Positions 1-12,770 are shown, numbered from the stretch's first letter. The stretch: DNA of 64,000 nt from Oenanthe sinensis (GCA_028671895.1 CM053806.1:18735001-18799000); one strand, 5' to 3'. The notes: generated by a model not told the origin, from the letters alone. Translations and numbers: made by a program.

Positions 1-225
1 TAAATTATTTATGGAAATATATGTGTGTTTTTAAATTTTGAATTAATGATGTCCTGATTTTAGAATTTGTGATTGTCCTAAACATAATTAACGCTAAAAA
101 TATAGTAATTTATCTTTCTAATTATAAATATATTAAATTACAATATTACAATAGCTATTAGAGGAGGGAATATTAGTAATTAAGATGATGGATAAATTGT
201 GGGGTGGGTAATTAAGATGAGGGAT

Positions 226-325
226 ATATTGTTAGTTGATTGATCATATATGGAAAGTTTTGATTTTAAATTTAATTGTTAGCTGAAAAAAATATGGAAA
301 GTAAGTAAAAAATTGAATTTTATTG
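226..325. repeat. Dispersed direct repeat, copy 1
   Basis: This stretch of about 100 bp (GTTAGTTGATTGATC, then AATTTAATTGTTAG, then AAAATATGGAAAGT) recurs in the same orientation at 1651-1752 with scattered differences. The copies are about 1.4 kb apart. They could be eroded terminal repeats of a small element or an old local duplication; no TG...CA ends or coding sequence support an LTR call. Confidence 0.45.
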
Positions 326-708
326 GCCCGCATTTTGAGTTCTGACCAATAAGCTCATTAGCATAACCAAACAGAAGCTAAAGTCTTAAAGACAGGTGCT
401 AAATTGAACTGAGATTACATACGAAAGAAAAATGTGCTTACAAAACAATAAATATACTTAACTACAAAAGAAAGAAGCATAAAAATATCAAGAAAATCAA
501 CATTTTTGAATTCTAACCAAATAAGCCATTGGCATTATAAATTACAAATTTAAAGAACAGAAGACATGTGCCCATTGGCATTACATTTTTTATACTTCAG
601 AATTGGGATGAATTTATATTTGTGGACCAAGTGCATATTTCAGAAGTGATCCATCATACAACATACATTATAATCATGATTAATTGAAACCATTCAAGTA
701 GTACTTAC

Positions 709-843
709 AAAAACATGCATGATGCCAAATTAACCTATTCAAATCATACTGTATCAGTGTATCTGCAACAAATTTTCCAGAACCTTCAAACTCATCTTCG
801 CTGTGATCATCAATATCATCATCCTCAGACACATATCTTCTAG
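709..843 (-). other. Possible exon remnant, acidic peptide
   Basis: On the minus strand a frame of about 45 codons reads RRYVSEDDDIDDHSEDEFEG and continues. It ends at a consensus splice donor (GTAAGT, reverse complement of 703-708). The upstream acceptor is uncertain. I do not recognise the protein. The acidic composition could also arise by chance in a GAT-rich stretch, so this is a weak candidate for an eroded host exon. Confidence 0.2.
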
Positions 844-1311
844 CCTCTCAACTACCACACATCCCCCATTTATCCTAATCATCATATATCCCCTTTCTAG
901 ATCCAACAAAGGTTAGTTTAATCACACAATCAGAAAATCAAAAAAAATAAACATTTTTATACTATTGAAGTAAAAGAGACAACGATTTTATACACACAAA
1001 CACACATATATGTCAAATTTTTTAATAATAAATTGAAGAGATTAAATATTTGTAAGAGATTTGTACCTTAAACAATCATGTAAGAATCCACTATCACTCA
1101 TCTGATAAGAATCAAAGGTCAAACATTAATCCAAATAAACAAATCATAAACATATAAACACAAATACAACTGCATATATTACCTGAGAGACTGATACACA
1201 ATGATGAAAGAAAGAACAAATAACATTACTTGCTTGCTTCGAAAAATCTGAATCCATGGCTCTAACTAATCGTGTGATGACATGCAGAATTAGATCCAAA
1301 ACATACAATGA

Positions 1312-1540
1312 ACATCAAACAATAAAAATAGGAAGTTACACATCATAACCAAACATGCATCGATCAATACAAAATAATGCAAGAAAAAAAAGCGATAAAA
1401 ACGATAAAAATAATAAATATGTCAGCACCGACATCAAACAATAAAAATAGGATAGTGACGAAACTACACCATACATAAACATATAGCGATCAATACACAA
1501 TAATGCATAAAAAAATGATAAAAATAATGAATGTACCAGG
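1312..1540. repeat. Tandem duplication, period about 119 bp
   Basis: Two adjacent units begin with ACATCAAACAATAAAAATAGG at 1312 and 1431. Both contain the words CGATCAATACA, AATAATGCA and GATAAAAATAAT. The second copy is slightly shorter and diverged. The open frame at 1336-1551 on the minus strand is a by-product of this repeat and shows the same peptide pattern twice. Confidence 0.6.
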
Positions 1541-1650
1541 AACAAACACACACAAACTCACGTAAAAAAAATTAATTATTTAGATGGAGAGTGTTTCTGA
1601 AACTGAAGATCAAATTGATTTTGAAAATAATTGTGAGCTACCGACAAAGG

Positions 1651-1752
1651 ATATTGTTAGTTGATTGATCCACAGATTAAGGAAAGATTTTATTTTGAAT
1701 TTAATTGTTAGGTGCAAAAAATATGGAAAGTGGATAAAAATTTGAATTTCAT
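1651..1752. repeat. Dispersed direct repeat, copy 2
   Basis: Diverged second copy of the repeat at 226-325, same orientation. It is followed by another short local duplication of the words ATGGGTAAATATT and CCCATGGGTAAA. Confidence 0.45.
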
Positions 1753-3371
1753 GGGTAAATATTTTGACCCATGGGTAAATATTCAAATGTATGCGGGTCG
1801 TCTCAAAATGTATGGAAAGCTAGTATAAATTCCAACCCATGGGTAAAAATTTGAATATGTGGATAATCCAAGAAGAGTAAATTACTATAATACCAAAAAA
1901 TTATAAGAAGAGTTTAAAATTAAGAAGGATAAAATAGGAATTCTTGAGGAAAAAGATTAGCAGCTATTAAGAATATATAGATATCATGATTGTAACTTTA
2001 TAAAATAGTGATTTTACGTTAGTGATTGTCAACTTATAAATAATGATTGATATTGTTATAGAAAATCAAAATTTACATATTATTAATTAAATTATTTATT
2101 TATTTTTAAATTTTATAACATTTATAAATATAACATAGTTTCTAACTTCTAGTCAAAGTTGGTTTTTATTAGAATAGTACCCTATATATAATTATGATTT
2201 ATATGTAATTCAAATAATAAAATTTTGATATTTGAAATTGAATTTTAAAATGAGTCTAGATTTTTTTTTAAATCCCATATTTTGGTGGCATATGGTATAA
2301 TTTTAATAAAGGGTGAGAGATGTGTGTTAATTATAAATTATGATAGGGGTGTAGTGTTTATATTTTATTGGATAATGTTTGTGTATTTTGTTTAAAAATG
2401 TGTATTTGATTAGAAAAAAATAGTTTATAAAGATATATTTTAATTAAAAAAACTTTTAAAAAAAATAGAGTCATGGGCTGATTACTGACTAAAATTTTTA
2501 ATATTTCGATTTTAATAATATATAAGCTTATAACCCATACGATGTACAACTATTTTTTAATATTTTATAATTTATCATATATAATATCATAAATATAGAT
2601 AATTTTAATTATATTTTAATATAAATAATAAAATATATTTTTTAACTAAAATAAAATTGAATATAATAATATATTTTATTTATATGTTTAGAACTAATAA
2701 TATTACTAATAATATTTAATTTTAATATGTTGATGATAGAATTCGAATCTTAAATTTTTTAAAGAATTTTAGATATTAAAATATAAAATATTTTTCATTA
2801 TTAAATCTAAAAGATCTAATACTTATAATATAACTTAACATATAAGACAACCGACTAAACCTTTATTCATAATATAGTATTGATAGGAGACGTTCCACTC
2901 CCAATTTCTTAGCTTACAGAACTCGAGATTTTATCAATATCAATATGGGTTGCACTAAAATTAACGATAGAATTTATTAAGGTATGTAAAGTAAAATTTA
3001 TAAATTTATAATACCACATTTTTATCAAGCAATATGCAATGCTTATATAATAAATAAATTTGCAATTCATTGACATAAACAACATTTTTATTTTTTTGTT
3101 TTCAAAATATTTAGTATTATTTTACTTATATTTTAGTGTATTTCGTATCGTAACTGATAAATTCTCTAGTTTTGTAAATTTTATAATTTAAAAACGTTTG
3201 TATTTGAACATGATTCTTAATAATGTAGTATAGAATTCAATGAACCCACTGATTTGAATAACTAGTTCCTCAGCTCCAAATATATATGTAACAACATCTT
3301 TGTATACTATCCATTTTTATGTATTACATCATTAGATAATTTTTTAATTGACACGGTAATTTATTATGCAG

Positions 3372-3439
3372 GAGGTGCTGATCATTTGGGGAGACAACGA
3401 CAGAATATTTTTGCTAGAAAAAGCACAAGAACTTAAAGA
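3372..3439 (+). pseudogene. Orphan exon of an alpha/beta-hydrolase
   Basis: A 68-nt exon-like segment is bounded by an acceptor (TATTATGCAG, ending 3371) and a donor (GTAAGTA, from 3440). Its translation is EVLIIWGDNDRIFLLEKAQE followed by LK. This matches the plant alpha/beta-hydrolase family around the acidic residue of the catalytic triad (the pattern V-L-I-[VI]-W-G-[DE]-x-D-x-I-F). The family normally has further exons carrying the nucleophile elbow GxSxG before it and the catalytic His after it; neither is visible in several kb on either side. It is therefore most likely a captured or relic exon, though a gene with very long introns reaching outside the window cannot be excluded. Confidence 0.6.
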
Positions 3440-3639
3440 GTAAGTATTTTTCTTGTTATATATATACTATATTATTATAGACGAAAGATAAAAAGTTTTT
3501 GGTTGGTCTAATGATACTAATTATTATCTGTTTAATATTAAATTAGACAAATGATAGATCTACCACTGAGCTACTTTATTTAAAAAAAAGTTTTGGTCGG
3601 TCGGTCGTCAATATTAGGCCACAGGATTAAAAAATAGAC

Positions 3640-4490
3640 ATGTATTAGATATAATTTTACTTATTATAATACGAGTCTTAAATATATACATATATATTAA
3701 CTAAAATTTACATCTTAAACCCAATTATATATTTATAACATGAATCCAAATTATATAATTTTACTTATTATAATATGAGCCTTATATATATACATATGTA
3801 TATCAACTAAAATTTTATTTTTTTAGATCCAATTATATTTATTATAACACGGGTCCATATTATAACATATTTATATTAAATAGAATAAATTTATATAAAA
3901 TAAGAGAACATATAATATTGACATAAATTCTTAATATTATAAAATTTTACATTAAATATTAATAAATAAAATAAATAAATAAAACAATTATTTAAATATT
4001 AGTTATCATGTGCTTCGCAACCATTAAAAGTTTTGGTCCAATGTAAATCATAGAAAAAATCCTAATCGTTTAATTTTAGATGAATCATAAAAAGGATCTT
4101 AACAATTCAATTTTAATAGAATCTTTTAAAAATATTTATATCATATATACAACTCTAACCCCTAGTAATCTTCTTTTTATACAACTCCTCACAAATAATA
4201 TTATATTATATTTAAATTATATTCTGTATTTTCTATTTTAATAAAAATAATTATATTATAATTTTTATTTAATATATCATTAAAGTTTATGAATATTAAT
4301 ATATAAATATCATTGTATAATAAAATAATCCCGATAGTCCTCCTTTTATACAGCTACTCACGGATAATATTATATTATATTAATATAAATTCTCAATATT
4401 ATAAAATTTTATAATAAATATCAATAAAATATAATATAAAAAAATAAAATAATCTAAATATTAGTTATTCATCTCGTGCGAAGCACGGTT
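3640..4490. repeat. Cluster of short direct repeats with palindromic end word
   Basis: Two about 100-bp units (ATTTTACTTATTATAATA then GAGTCTTAAATATATACAT or GAGCCTTATATATATACAT) lie near 3650 and 3757. Another pair (CTTTTTATACAACTCCTCAC and CTTTTATACAGCTACTCAC) lies near 4170 and 4340. The cluster ends with the palindrome CGTGCGAAGCACG at 4475-4487, and a related word ATGTGCTTCGCA is at 4008-4019. This suggests a dispersed repeat with defined ends, but I cannot assign it to a family. Confidence 0.35.
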
Positions 4491-5197
4491 ATAAGCTTGT
4501 ATATACACGGGAGGTTCAAAAGCCACCTGAGATTAGGATTAGGGAGAGACCCGAGAGATTATGCATCTAACCATTCATGTGTTCTTAATCAGACAGTTAA
4601 CATAATTCATATATTAATTTAATTTTATAAACAAGTAATAGGACAGATTTGAAACATTAAAAATATGTGCAATTAATATATATACATGTGTAGATATGGT
4701 AAGATTCTATATCATATCTCTTATATGATTTCCATAAATAACGTTAATCAAGTAGTATATATAATGATGTGAAGATATGATAAGATTTTATATATGTTAC
4801 GTGATTATTTAATAAAATAATAAGATGTTGAATAAATTCAATATAATTTTTTGACTTTTTAATGTGTTTACTAAAATTATAAAATTATAATATTGAATAT
4901 TATAACATTGATGTTATGTAAATATTGAAGTTCTCTTACGTATTTGTTTAATGTAGTATATTTTTGAATAAATATTAATAAAATTCTACTGATTTTATTT
5001 ATTATTAATAAATAACATTAATATTTTTTATCTATTATTAATAAATAATATTAATAAGATTATTTATTCATAACTAAAATTTAAATACCTCTTTACAACA
5101 CATGATGAATTTTATAATAAATTATTATTTTTATTTCTTATATCTTATTTTAAAATTTTACTTAACTTATACAGAATTTTAATAATATATTATTAAT

Positions 5198-6180
5198 TAA
5201 CATATTAAAAAATCTTAATATTTACTCAATTATTTATAGACACATAAGAGAATCTTATTTGTTTTTGCTAATAGATTCCTTCAAATATTTTTGATCATAT
5301 TAAAATTTGTGTAAGAGTATATTGTTCAAAATTTTAATCTTAATATTATTTCATAGTGTTGTGTCAAATACATTATTTATATATATTTTATAATAATATA
5401 TTTTGATATTTTTTATGAAAATAATTTTTTAAGATTATTTAATGTGTTGTACTAATTATTTATATTTAGCTAGTATTATAATTATTTTATTATATATAAA
5501 AGTTTTTTTGGTTAACATATAAGAAAATCTTAACATTTACTCAATTGTTTATAAACACATAAGAGAATCTTATGTGTTTTTGCTTAACATATAAGAAAAT
5601 CTTGATATTTACTCAATTATTTATAAACACATAATATTTACTCAATTAAAATAATGTATAAAAGTATATTATTTAAAATTTTAGTTTTAATATTTTTTCA
5701 GAGAGTTCTATCATATACATTAGTTATATTTATTTTATAATAAATATTTTTAATATTTTTATGTAATTTGTTTTTAAGATTCTTTAGTGTTGTACTAATT
5801 ATATTTACTTTAATTAGTATTATAAATATTTTAAACATATAAAAGTTTTCTTTAATAATATATAGAAAAATCTAAATATCTACTCAAATATTTATAAATA
5901 AATAAGAGAATCCTATGTGTTTAATAAGCTCATTCAATTGCTTTTCATCATATTAAAAATTTGTGTAAAAATATATTATTTAAAATCTTAATTTTAATAT
6001 TTTTTCAGAGTGTTGTGTCAAATACATTATTTATATTTATTTTATAATAAATATTCTTTGGTATTTTTATGTAAATAAAGTTTTTAAGATTCTTTAGTGT
6101 TTTGTACAAATTATTTTCTTTTAATTAATATTATAAGTATTTTATTATTTAAACATATAAAAATTTTCTAAGATATTATA
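5198..6180. repeat. Degenerate AT-rich tandem array, unit about 0.3 kb
   Basis: Related units recur. One word set (ACATATAAGAAAATCTTAA, TTTACTCAATT, ATAAACACATAAGAGAATCT) appears near 5198, 5514, 5587 and 5852. A second set (GTGTCAAATACATTA, TTTATAATAA, TTTTTAAGATT) appears near 5355, 5700 and 6005. Spacing is roughly 265-345 bp, with one extra short partial unit. The array resembles a decayed satellite or an internal expansion of an old element. Nothing codes here. Confidence 0.5.
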
Positions 6181-6729
6181 TGAAGTATATTCTGTTATTT
6201 TTCGAATTTGAGATTCTTTATATTATCGTTCAAACTATATTATTGATATTTCTTATATTAAAAATATGTTTTTAATATTTTATAGGATGAGATTCTTTAG
6301 CGTGTTTTTATTTTGAGAAATATTTTTTAATGACTACTCTCTTATTTTTAAAATTAAATTGGATCTTTATCTAATACAGTTTTATAACACTAATATTTCA
6401 AATAGTATTTTTGTTGAAATTTTTGGGTAATATTATTTCATTAATGTGTTCTTCAAATTATATTTATATATTAAAAAAACTGAATTCATTAAAGTGTTTT
6501 AAATATTAAAATTATTTTGTATCATCTTTTTATATTTTTTATGTTTTAATTTTTTATTTTGAGATCCTCTAAAATGTTGTTTAAAATATGTTAGTTATAC
6601 AATTTCATATGGAAAATAAACATTGAAGTTTTTATGTCAAAAGATTTTTAAAAATTTACTTAAAGAATTCGTATAAAAATTATAAAAATCTATGAGAAAA
6701 CATTCAATAGTCGGAAAGTAATAATACGA

Positions 6730-6734
6730 TACTT
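6730..6734. other. Left target-site duplication of element A (TACTT)
   Basis: TACTT directly precedes the LTR at 6735 and is repeated exactly after the other LTR at 31604-31608. It defines the insertion limits of element A. Confidence 0.85.
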
Positions 6735-7269
6735 TGTCAACGAGATAATGAACTATTATTGTTGAGATAATGAACTATTATTGAAGGTTATTATTGAAGG
6801 TGGTTGAATATAATAGTACCAAACAATTGATTGTACAACACAAGTATATAAAAGATGAATTGTTTGTATTAATTTTGATAAACTTAATATAAAACTCTCT
6901 CAAGAAATCAGATGTTCTTAAAAGCTACTAGGTTATGAGAATAATATAACTTGAACCATATATCAATGTAAACCTAATTATGTGTTTATATAGTACACAA
7001 CTACCTATCTAATTGCAGCAAAAATAATGATCAATAAATACAAATATACGATTTCCATCATTATCCTCCTAAAAGATAGCTTCCATAAAGGCAATAGACT
7101 TTCACTCGAACACTTCCTTCCTTATTTCTAACCATTTCCTGATTTGTCGAATCAAACTCTAACCAGCATAGACTCTGTCGGTTAACAAACTCTGATTGAG
7201 TAAACTCTGATGACGTCAGATAAACTCTGTCTGATAAACTTTGGCATCTTCAGTTCTTCATATCTAACA
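6735..7269 (-). repeat. Element A 3' LTR
   Basis: The repeat starts TGTCAACGA and ends ATATCTAACA, with TG...CA ends. It is homologous to 31118-31603 and 45302-45812. The sense-strand TATA box (TATATAAA) is at 6985-6992. Upstream of it in sense are AAACTCTGA-type motifs (7153-7245) and the bZIP-type palindrome TGACGTCA at 7211-7218. The outer edge carries an extra local duplication of GAGATAATGAACTATTATTG (about 6741-6782) that is absent from the other copies. Confidence 0.85.
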
Positions 7270-7370
7270 ATCTTCTTCAATTTATGCTTTAAGCAATAAA
7301 ACATAAATTTGAACTTATGATGTCAGAAACCTCTAAGACAAATGTATCAGAGTTTATCCAAACTACCTTT

Positions 7371-10300
7371 TTATACCGTACTATAGAAAAAGTTTCCGGA
7401 TAGAAATTCATCAAGTAACTTCTTTTCAGTTGCCTTCAATAATTTCATCAGTTGAAATTTTACTTCCTTCATCTGCTCACCAGAGTCATCAATTTGATAC
7501 ATAGCAGCCCTTAAGTTGTAGTTTGGTGTCCTCTCCATTCTTTCATCCATAACAATGCAACAAGCTTTTTGACCACCTGGATTCAGAACAAGAGTAGGAA
7601 TACCAACTATCATTTTGATTTTTCCATCTCCTTTGCACATTTCCTTTTTAGTTTCATTCTTAAACATGTACCTTGGCTTGTACTCTTCATTAGAGTCCAG
7701 CATCATCAGCTTTTCAGTCTTCCTTTTGTTAGCAATTGCACATTCTAGAATTTTCACCCATTTAGCTGTGGTCTCATTCTCATCATTTAACAAACAAAGA
7801 ACATATTCAAGTTCCTTTGATGACTTGTGAGCAAAATCTTCTTCAGCCAATTTCAAGACTCTTCTATCTTCTAGAAAGTACAAAAGCTTTTCCTTAGGAA
7901 CATTACCATCAAAAACATCATTAACCAAATGAACATTAATGAGCTTGTCCAAATTATCTTGAGTCAGTTCTTCTTCAGGTTTGTCCTTAAGAGAATAAGG
8001 ATCTTTGAAAACATTTGCTTCTCCTCTATAGATCTTGGCTTGTGAACTTCCAATTCCTCCCTTATCTCTTCTAAGTCTAGCATTCAGAGTCAGAGTTTCA
8101 GACTTTGTCCACAATAAGTCAGAAGTTTTCTTCCTGACCAGAGTTTGTTGTTGTTCTTCTTCATCTTCAAAACTAACTCCTCCTCGAATAAAAGATGTCC
8201 CTTGCATAGTTAGAGGAGCTCTAGGCTTTGATGAAGTTTTCTGTTGAACAGTCTGAGAAGATTGTGATGACTGAGCCTTTGCGACATCTGCACTCATCAC
8301 TTTATTAGATCTTGTTACAGACCTTGATTAAATTTTAACAAGTGCAGATACAATATGTTTTGCTTGAGCAGGTACATTCTTCTGAGCTGAAGTTTTCTTT
8401 GAACATACATATCTTCTTTTCTTTGACTGGACTTGAGCATTATTAGTACCAGCTTTCTTTAATTCTTCCTCTGCAGCAACGGGTTCCAATCCTGGATGTT
8501 CTTCTTCAAAGAGCTTCTTTGCCAGTTCTGCATCTTTCTTTTTCCTCTCTTCAATATTTTCAGGCTTCTCATCCTCTGCAAGCCTCTTATCCAATTCTTC
8601 ATCTCTTTTAATTTGTTCAATATCAACTACAGGATCAAGCTCCATCAGAGTTTACTGACTGTCTTGAACTTTTCCAGATCCTGAGGGAAACAGAGTTTGA
8701 TCAGTCAGAGTTTGAGTTTGAGTTCGTATACTCTTTCCACCCTTATGACTCCCTTGGCTTTTATCAGCTAAGCCATCACCATCACCTTCAGGTTTATCAT
8801 CAGAGTTTAATACACTATCCACTTTATATTTGTTCTTAGCTACTTTCTCCCCCTTTCTGACATCAGAAGAAATAGTCAGTATGTCTGCAATTGTATGCAA
8901 CATAGTTTGCATAGAGGTCACACCAGTAGCAATTTTGTCAACTTTGGACTCCAAAGCATCCTGTTTGGTGGAAACATCTTTAATTTTAGACTCCATGGAT
9001 TGTTTATATTTTGAAACAACACCCTGAACAGAAGCATTTTGCTTATCAACATGCTCCTGAAGATTATGAACGTCACTATGAAGACCCTTAGTCAACACAG
9101 TGGTTGCCTTGAGAACAACCTTCATTTCATCAGAGTTTATCTCAGGGTCTGCTTTCTGGATCAGATCATGAACATGTGGCCAAAAAATGTCTTCATCTTT
9201 CCAAATCATGTCCCAAATGGATTTCCTTTTAGATTTCAAGATATCTGCACCAGATGACTCACTCCTAATATTACTCCTCCTTACACCTTCTGCAATAAGG
9301 GCAGGTTCAATTTCACCCTTCAACTTTGCAACAACACAATAATCAAGATATTTCATCCTCAATCTTTCATGAGCATCAAAAGCATCTAGATCATATCTCT
9401 GAGTGTAAGGAATAGAAAGATCAGTGACTTCCTCATCCTCAAAGATAGGAGTGGAATCCTCAGAGTTTGAAGCTTCTCCATCTACAATAGCAGCAGAGTT
9501 TGGTAACTCAGAATTTAGAGAGTGAGGAACATGATGAAGAGCAGATCCTGTCTCATTGATACTCTGAGTACTTGCATAAAAAACAAAACACCCTAAAACA
9601 CTCTTTTCTTTTAAAGTAATCTCATTACTTCTCACATCACACATCTCATGACTTTTGAGAGCCAGAGTTTGCTCACTAGAAGTAACTAATTTCTGTCACA
9701 TATCTAACTCTCCTTTTACCAGAACCGGTGTTTGCCTCTCATTTTCAGTTCTTTTTTTCACACATTTTACCTCAGTCTCACAAGAAAGGTTCAAATCACA
9801 ATGACCTACAAATATAAGAGGTGGCTGAGAATGGAGATCTTTAGTCACATGGATAGAGGGTTTCTTTCCAGGACTAAAAAATGGGAATATAAATTATGAA
9901 CTTATGCTATTAGAGTATGTAAATTCTGAAGAAAAGTCAGAGTTTATACCTTGAACATTTGTAGAGTCTGATGGAGTGTCCATTGGCTTTGTAGATAATG
10001 GTTGAACCTGTATTGCATCTGATAGTGCCAAAAGATTAAAACCAGAGCTTGATTTCTCAGCAGTTGCGGCAACAGAATCAGAGGTTGTCTTCACCTTCAT
10101 ATTTTGGTCTGCAATCACAAAATTGGTGATTGGTTCTTGTGTGACCAGAGTCTGTTCAGTAGTTGCTTTACCACTTTAAGGTGAAGGTTCTTATGTGCTA
10201 GACTCTGCCAGAGTTTGGCCTTCAGTATCATCAACATTAGGATCTGCAATCAGAGTTTGTGTGCCTGCATCCAAACTTTGATTGGATGGTTCTTGTGTGG

Positions 10301-12248
10301 ATGGGGCCTGAATAACTTCTTCAACCCTTTGAGTTGAAGGTTCTTGTGGGTTGTACCCCTGATCCAAGTTGGCTTCATTTGCAGGTACAATGGCTTCTGT
10401 TGAAATTTGATTAACAGGTTCTTGTGTGCCTGGCCTGTCAGAGACTGCTAATTCACATTGAGAAGTAGTTTTTTGTGTGTCTAGGCCAAATGAGACATTC
10501 TTCTTTTTCCTTCTAGAGAAGAGCTTGGAAGTTCCAGAGACTAGAGACTTTTGAGACTTTTGAGCAGCCATCTCTCTTTTGACTTCTTCAGCTAACTCTC
10601 TAGCTCTTTCATATGAGATCTCCTTGATTATAGGTTGAGGAGACTTGACAAGAGAATCAGAGATTAATACTAGAATATGAGAATATTCTGGATCAACTTG
10701 AATACTAGGATTGTCATCATCATTTTTATCCCAGCATTTCTCATCAACAATTTCATTGTCAACCCCTGTTCCCCTTTTATCTTTACTTGGTACCTCATTC
10801 GAAGAACCCTCAAAGGTGATTACAGGACTAGTAAAAGGATTAACATTAAGTGGTTTACCATCCATTTCAGCCAATTCATCATTTTCTTCTCAAGTGGCAT
10901 TTTCATCATCACCATCTACCTCAATTCCACTGATGTTACTGTTTATTTGGTCAGGAAATACAGAGTCACCAGACTTCATAACAACATCAGAGTTTAGTGG
11001 ATCAGAGTCTAAGGCTTTAATTGGAGAAAAATATTTTGAGATTTTTGCTTTAACTAGTCTTCTCCTCTTCTTTGCAGGCTCTGAGACAGTATTAATATGA
11101 AATGGCTTCATGTAAGAAGCAGAAGAAACATCAGAGGCTGGTTGAACAGATTTCTTCATTGGAAATACCAAAACTTCATCACTGTCAGCAGAGTCTGTGT
11201 GCTAATCAATTAATTTCCTTTTTTTGGGAGGAGACCATGACACTGATTTTCCCTTCTTTTTTAGGCCTGAGCCCTATGCCTGATAGGTATATTTTGCAAC
11301 TGAAGTCTTTTGAGAGACAACAAAGGTTGATATAATTTGTGTATCAGTATTTAGTGGGTGAATTGGGTTAGAATCAGAGGGGGATTGAGCTAAACTCTGA
11401 TTCATAGTCACAAAAAGAAATTCCCTCTCATACACAGTAGGCATTCTCTAATTCAGAAGAAGCCTGACCTGTGTGGGATAAAACAACCTTGGCAAGATGT
11501 CATCTTTTTCTTTCTTGATATCCTTCCTTGTCAAGTCAGTAAAAAATCTTTTATTGATTTTAAAAGCAGGCAAATCCTGATCATTAGTAAAACTAACATT
11601 TGGCAATAAATGACTAAAGATTAACTATAAGAATCAACCATAAAATACAGTATGTTCATCATCACTAATTTTAGCAACTATTTTCCTAATTAACAGACAA
11701 GGAAAATTAAAATTGAGATTATGGGCCAGAAAATATCCAATTTACTGAGAGATTTGGGGAATATCATCAAAGTTGGTACATTTTATAGTGAAGGCCCTGG
11801 TGATACAATCAAAGAAGAAGCTCCAATCTTTTCTCAAATGTGGCCTGGTCAGACTCCCTAATTTTGTTCGGCTCCCAGTGTAGCCAATCTCTTGAAAGAA
11901 CTCCCTCATTACGAAGTCATCAACCAAATCATCATATACAGCTACTTCAGGAAGTCGAAGGGCCTGTCGAACCAATTCAGGAGTTATGAAGTGGTCACCA
12001 TTACATTTGAAGGAGATGATGGGCTCCTGTTCATCATTTGCATCGTTGAACTTGGTTGTGGACCATATCCGCACCAAAGTTTGTGCAGAGATCTCAGTGG
12101 GTGCTTATAGAGCATACCCAATACTGCTGTTGGTAAGAAAATCCCGGAGAACATAGAAATCTCCTAGTGCATCTGTTTTATTGAGAAGAACAGAGAAATT
12201 AGTAGTAGTAAAGACATAGTTCTTGAAAGAAATACCCTTAGATGCCAT
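7371..12248 (-). pseudogene. Element A third ORF (env position), interrupted by stops
   Basis: The frame opens at an ATG at 12248 (MASKGISFKNYVF) and runs to a TAA at 7371-7373. That is 4,878 nt or 1,626 codons. All sizeable open segments (12077-11742, 11171-10890, 10874-10191, 10118-9894, 9644-8652, 8645-8328, 8300-7371) lie in one frame, so the damage is stop substitutions without net frameshift. Visible parts are an N-terminal block with LRKDWSFFFD at about 11797-11830, a long acidic Ser/Thr/Gln-rich middle with repeated QEPSTQ and TQTL words, a coiled-coil-like stretch around 9140-8890, and a basic/charged C-terminal block. No signal peptide or transmembrane helix is visible. It is homologous to the third ORFs of B and C. 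Its function is unknown; it may be a DNA- or RNA-binding accessory protein. Confidence 0.75.
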
Positions 12249-12540
12249 TGATACAGTAGTATGAAGGTGTGAAAGATTAGGGTTTTGAGAATATGAGAGA
12301 AAGATAGATATAATAAGATGCAAATGATAATTCAAAGTAAAAAATACGAATGAATTAACCTTTCCCTCTCAATTAACTTTTAACCCTTAGTGGGACATGT
12401 GGCATAATATGATATGATGAGTAATGAGTAGTGCAATTTTCAAAATACAGCACATATGTTTGTATCTGTGTATAAAGATGAAACGTTTTTCGTGACAGAC
12501 ATGCGCAGTCATTGTTACTCCAATAAGAGATTAATAAATA

Positions 12541-12770
12541 TGACGTCACAGAATTAAATATGATGTTATAAATAAAATAATCAATAATAATTGTTTATTT
12601 ATAAAATAAATAACAATAAATTAGAGTTTGACTTGTAGACTGAAATCAGAGATTAGAATCTCTATGGATCAGAGTTTACTGTATTCTCTGATAGATTTTA
12701 CCACATACTCTGACAGAGTTTGCCATAAATAATGATATTTGAGGTCATCAGAGTTTGCAAATTCTGAGAC
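12541..12770 (-). promoter_or_regulatory. Element A pol/third-ORF spacer: motif array plus TGACGTCA
   Basis: Between the pol stop (12803-12805) and the third-ORF ATG (12248) lies a cluster of CAGAGTTT/ACTCTGA words at 12621-12770. It is followed in sense by TGACGTCA at 12541-12548. The same two ingredients occur together in the U3 of the A and C LTRs. I infer a possible internal promoter or enhancer for the third ORF. No convincing TATA box is visible between this site and the ATG. Confidence 0.45.

Larger units (their letters stand above)
1..3371. other. AT-rich intergenic region
   Basis: No convincing gene is present. The stretch is AT-rich with many poly-A and poly-T runs. It contains a direct-repeat pair (226-325 and 1651-1752), a 119-bp tandem duplication (1312-1540) and a weak exon-like piece on the minus strand (709-843). 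Short open frames at 1336-1551 and 2358-2549 are low-complexity, hydrophobic and without family resemblance. Confidence 0.6.

Noticed and set aside
4475..4487. CGTGCGAAGCACG as a transposon terminus
   Set aside because: The palindrome and a partial second copy suggest a repeat end, but no matching partner end or TSD could be defined.
7615..7830. Plus-strand open frames opposite the third ORF and pol (e.g. 7615-7830, 10711-11100, 21479-21793, 24559-24861)
   Set aside because: They are antisense shadows of Ser/Glu/Asp/Lys-rich minus-strand coding sequence; they read as Phe/Ser/Leu-rich peptides without family resemblance.
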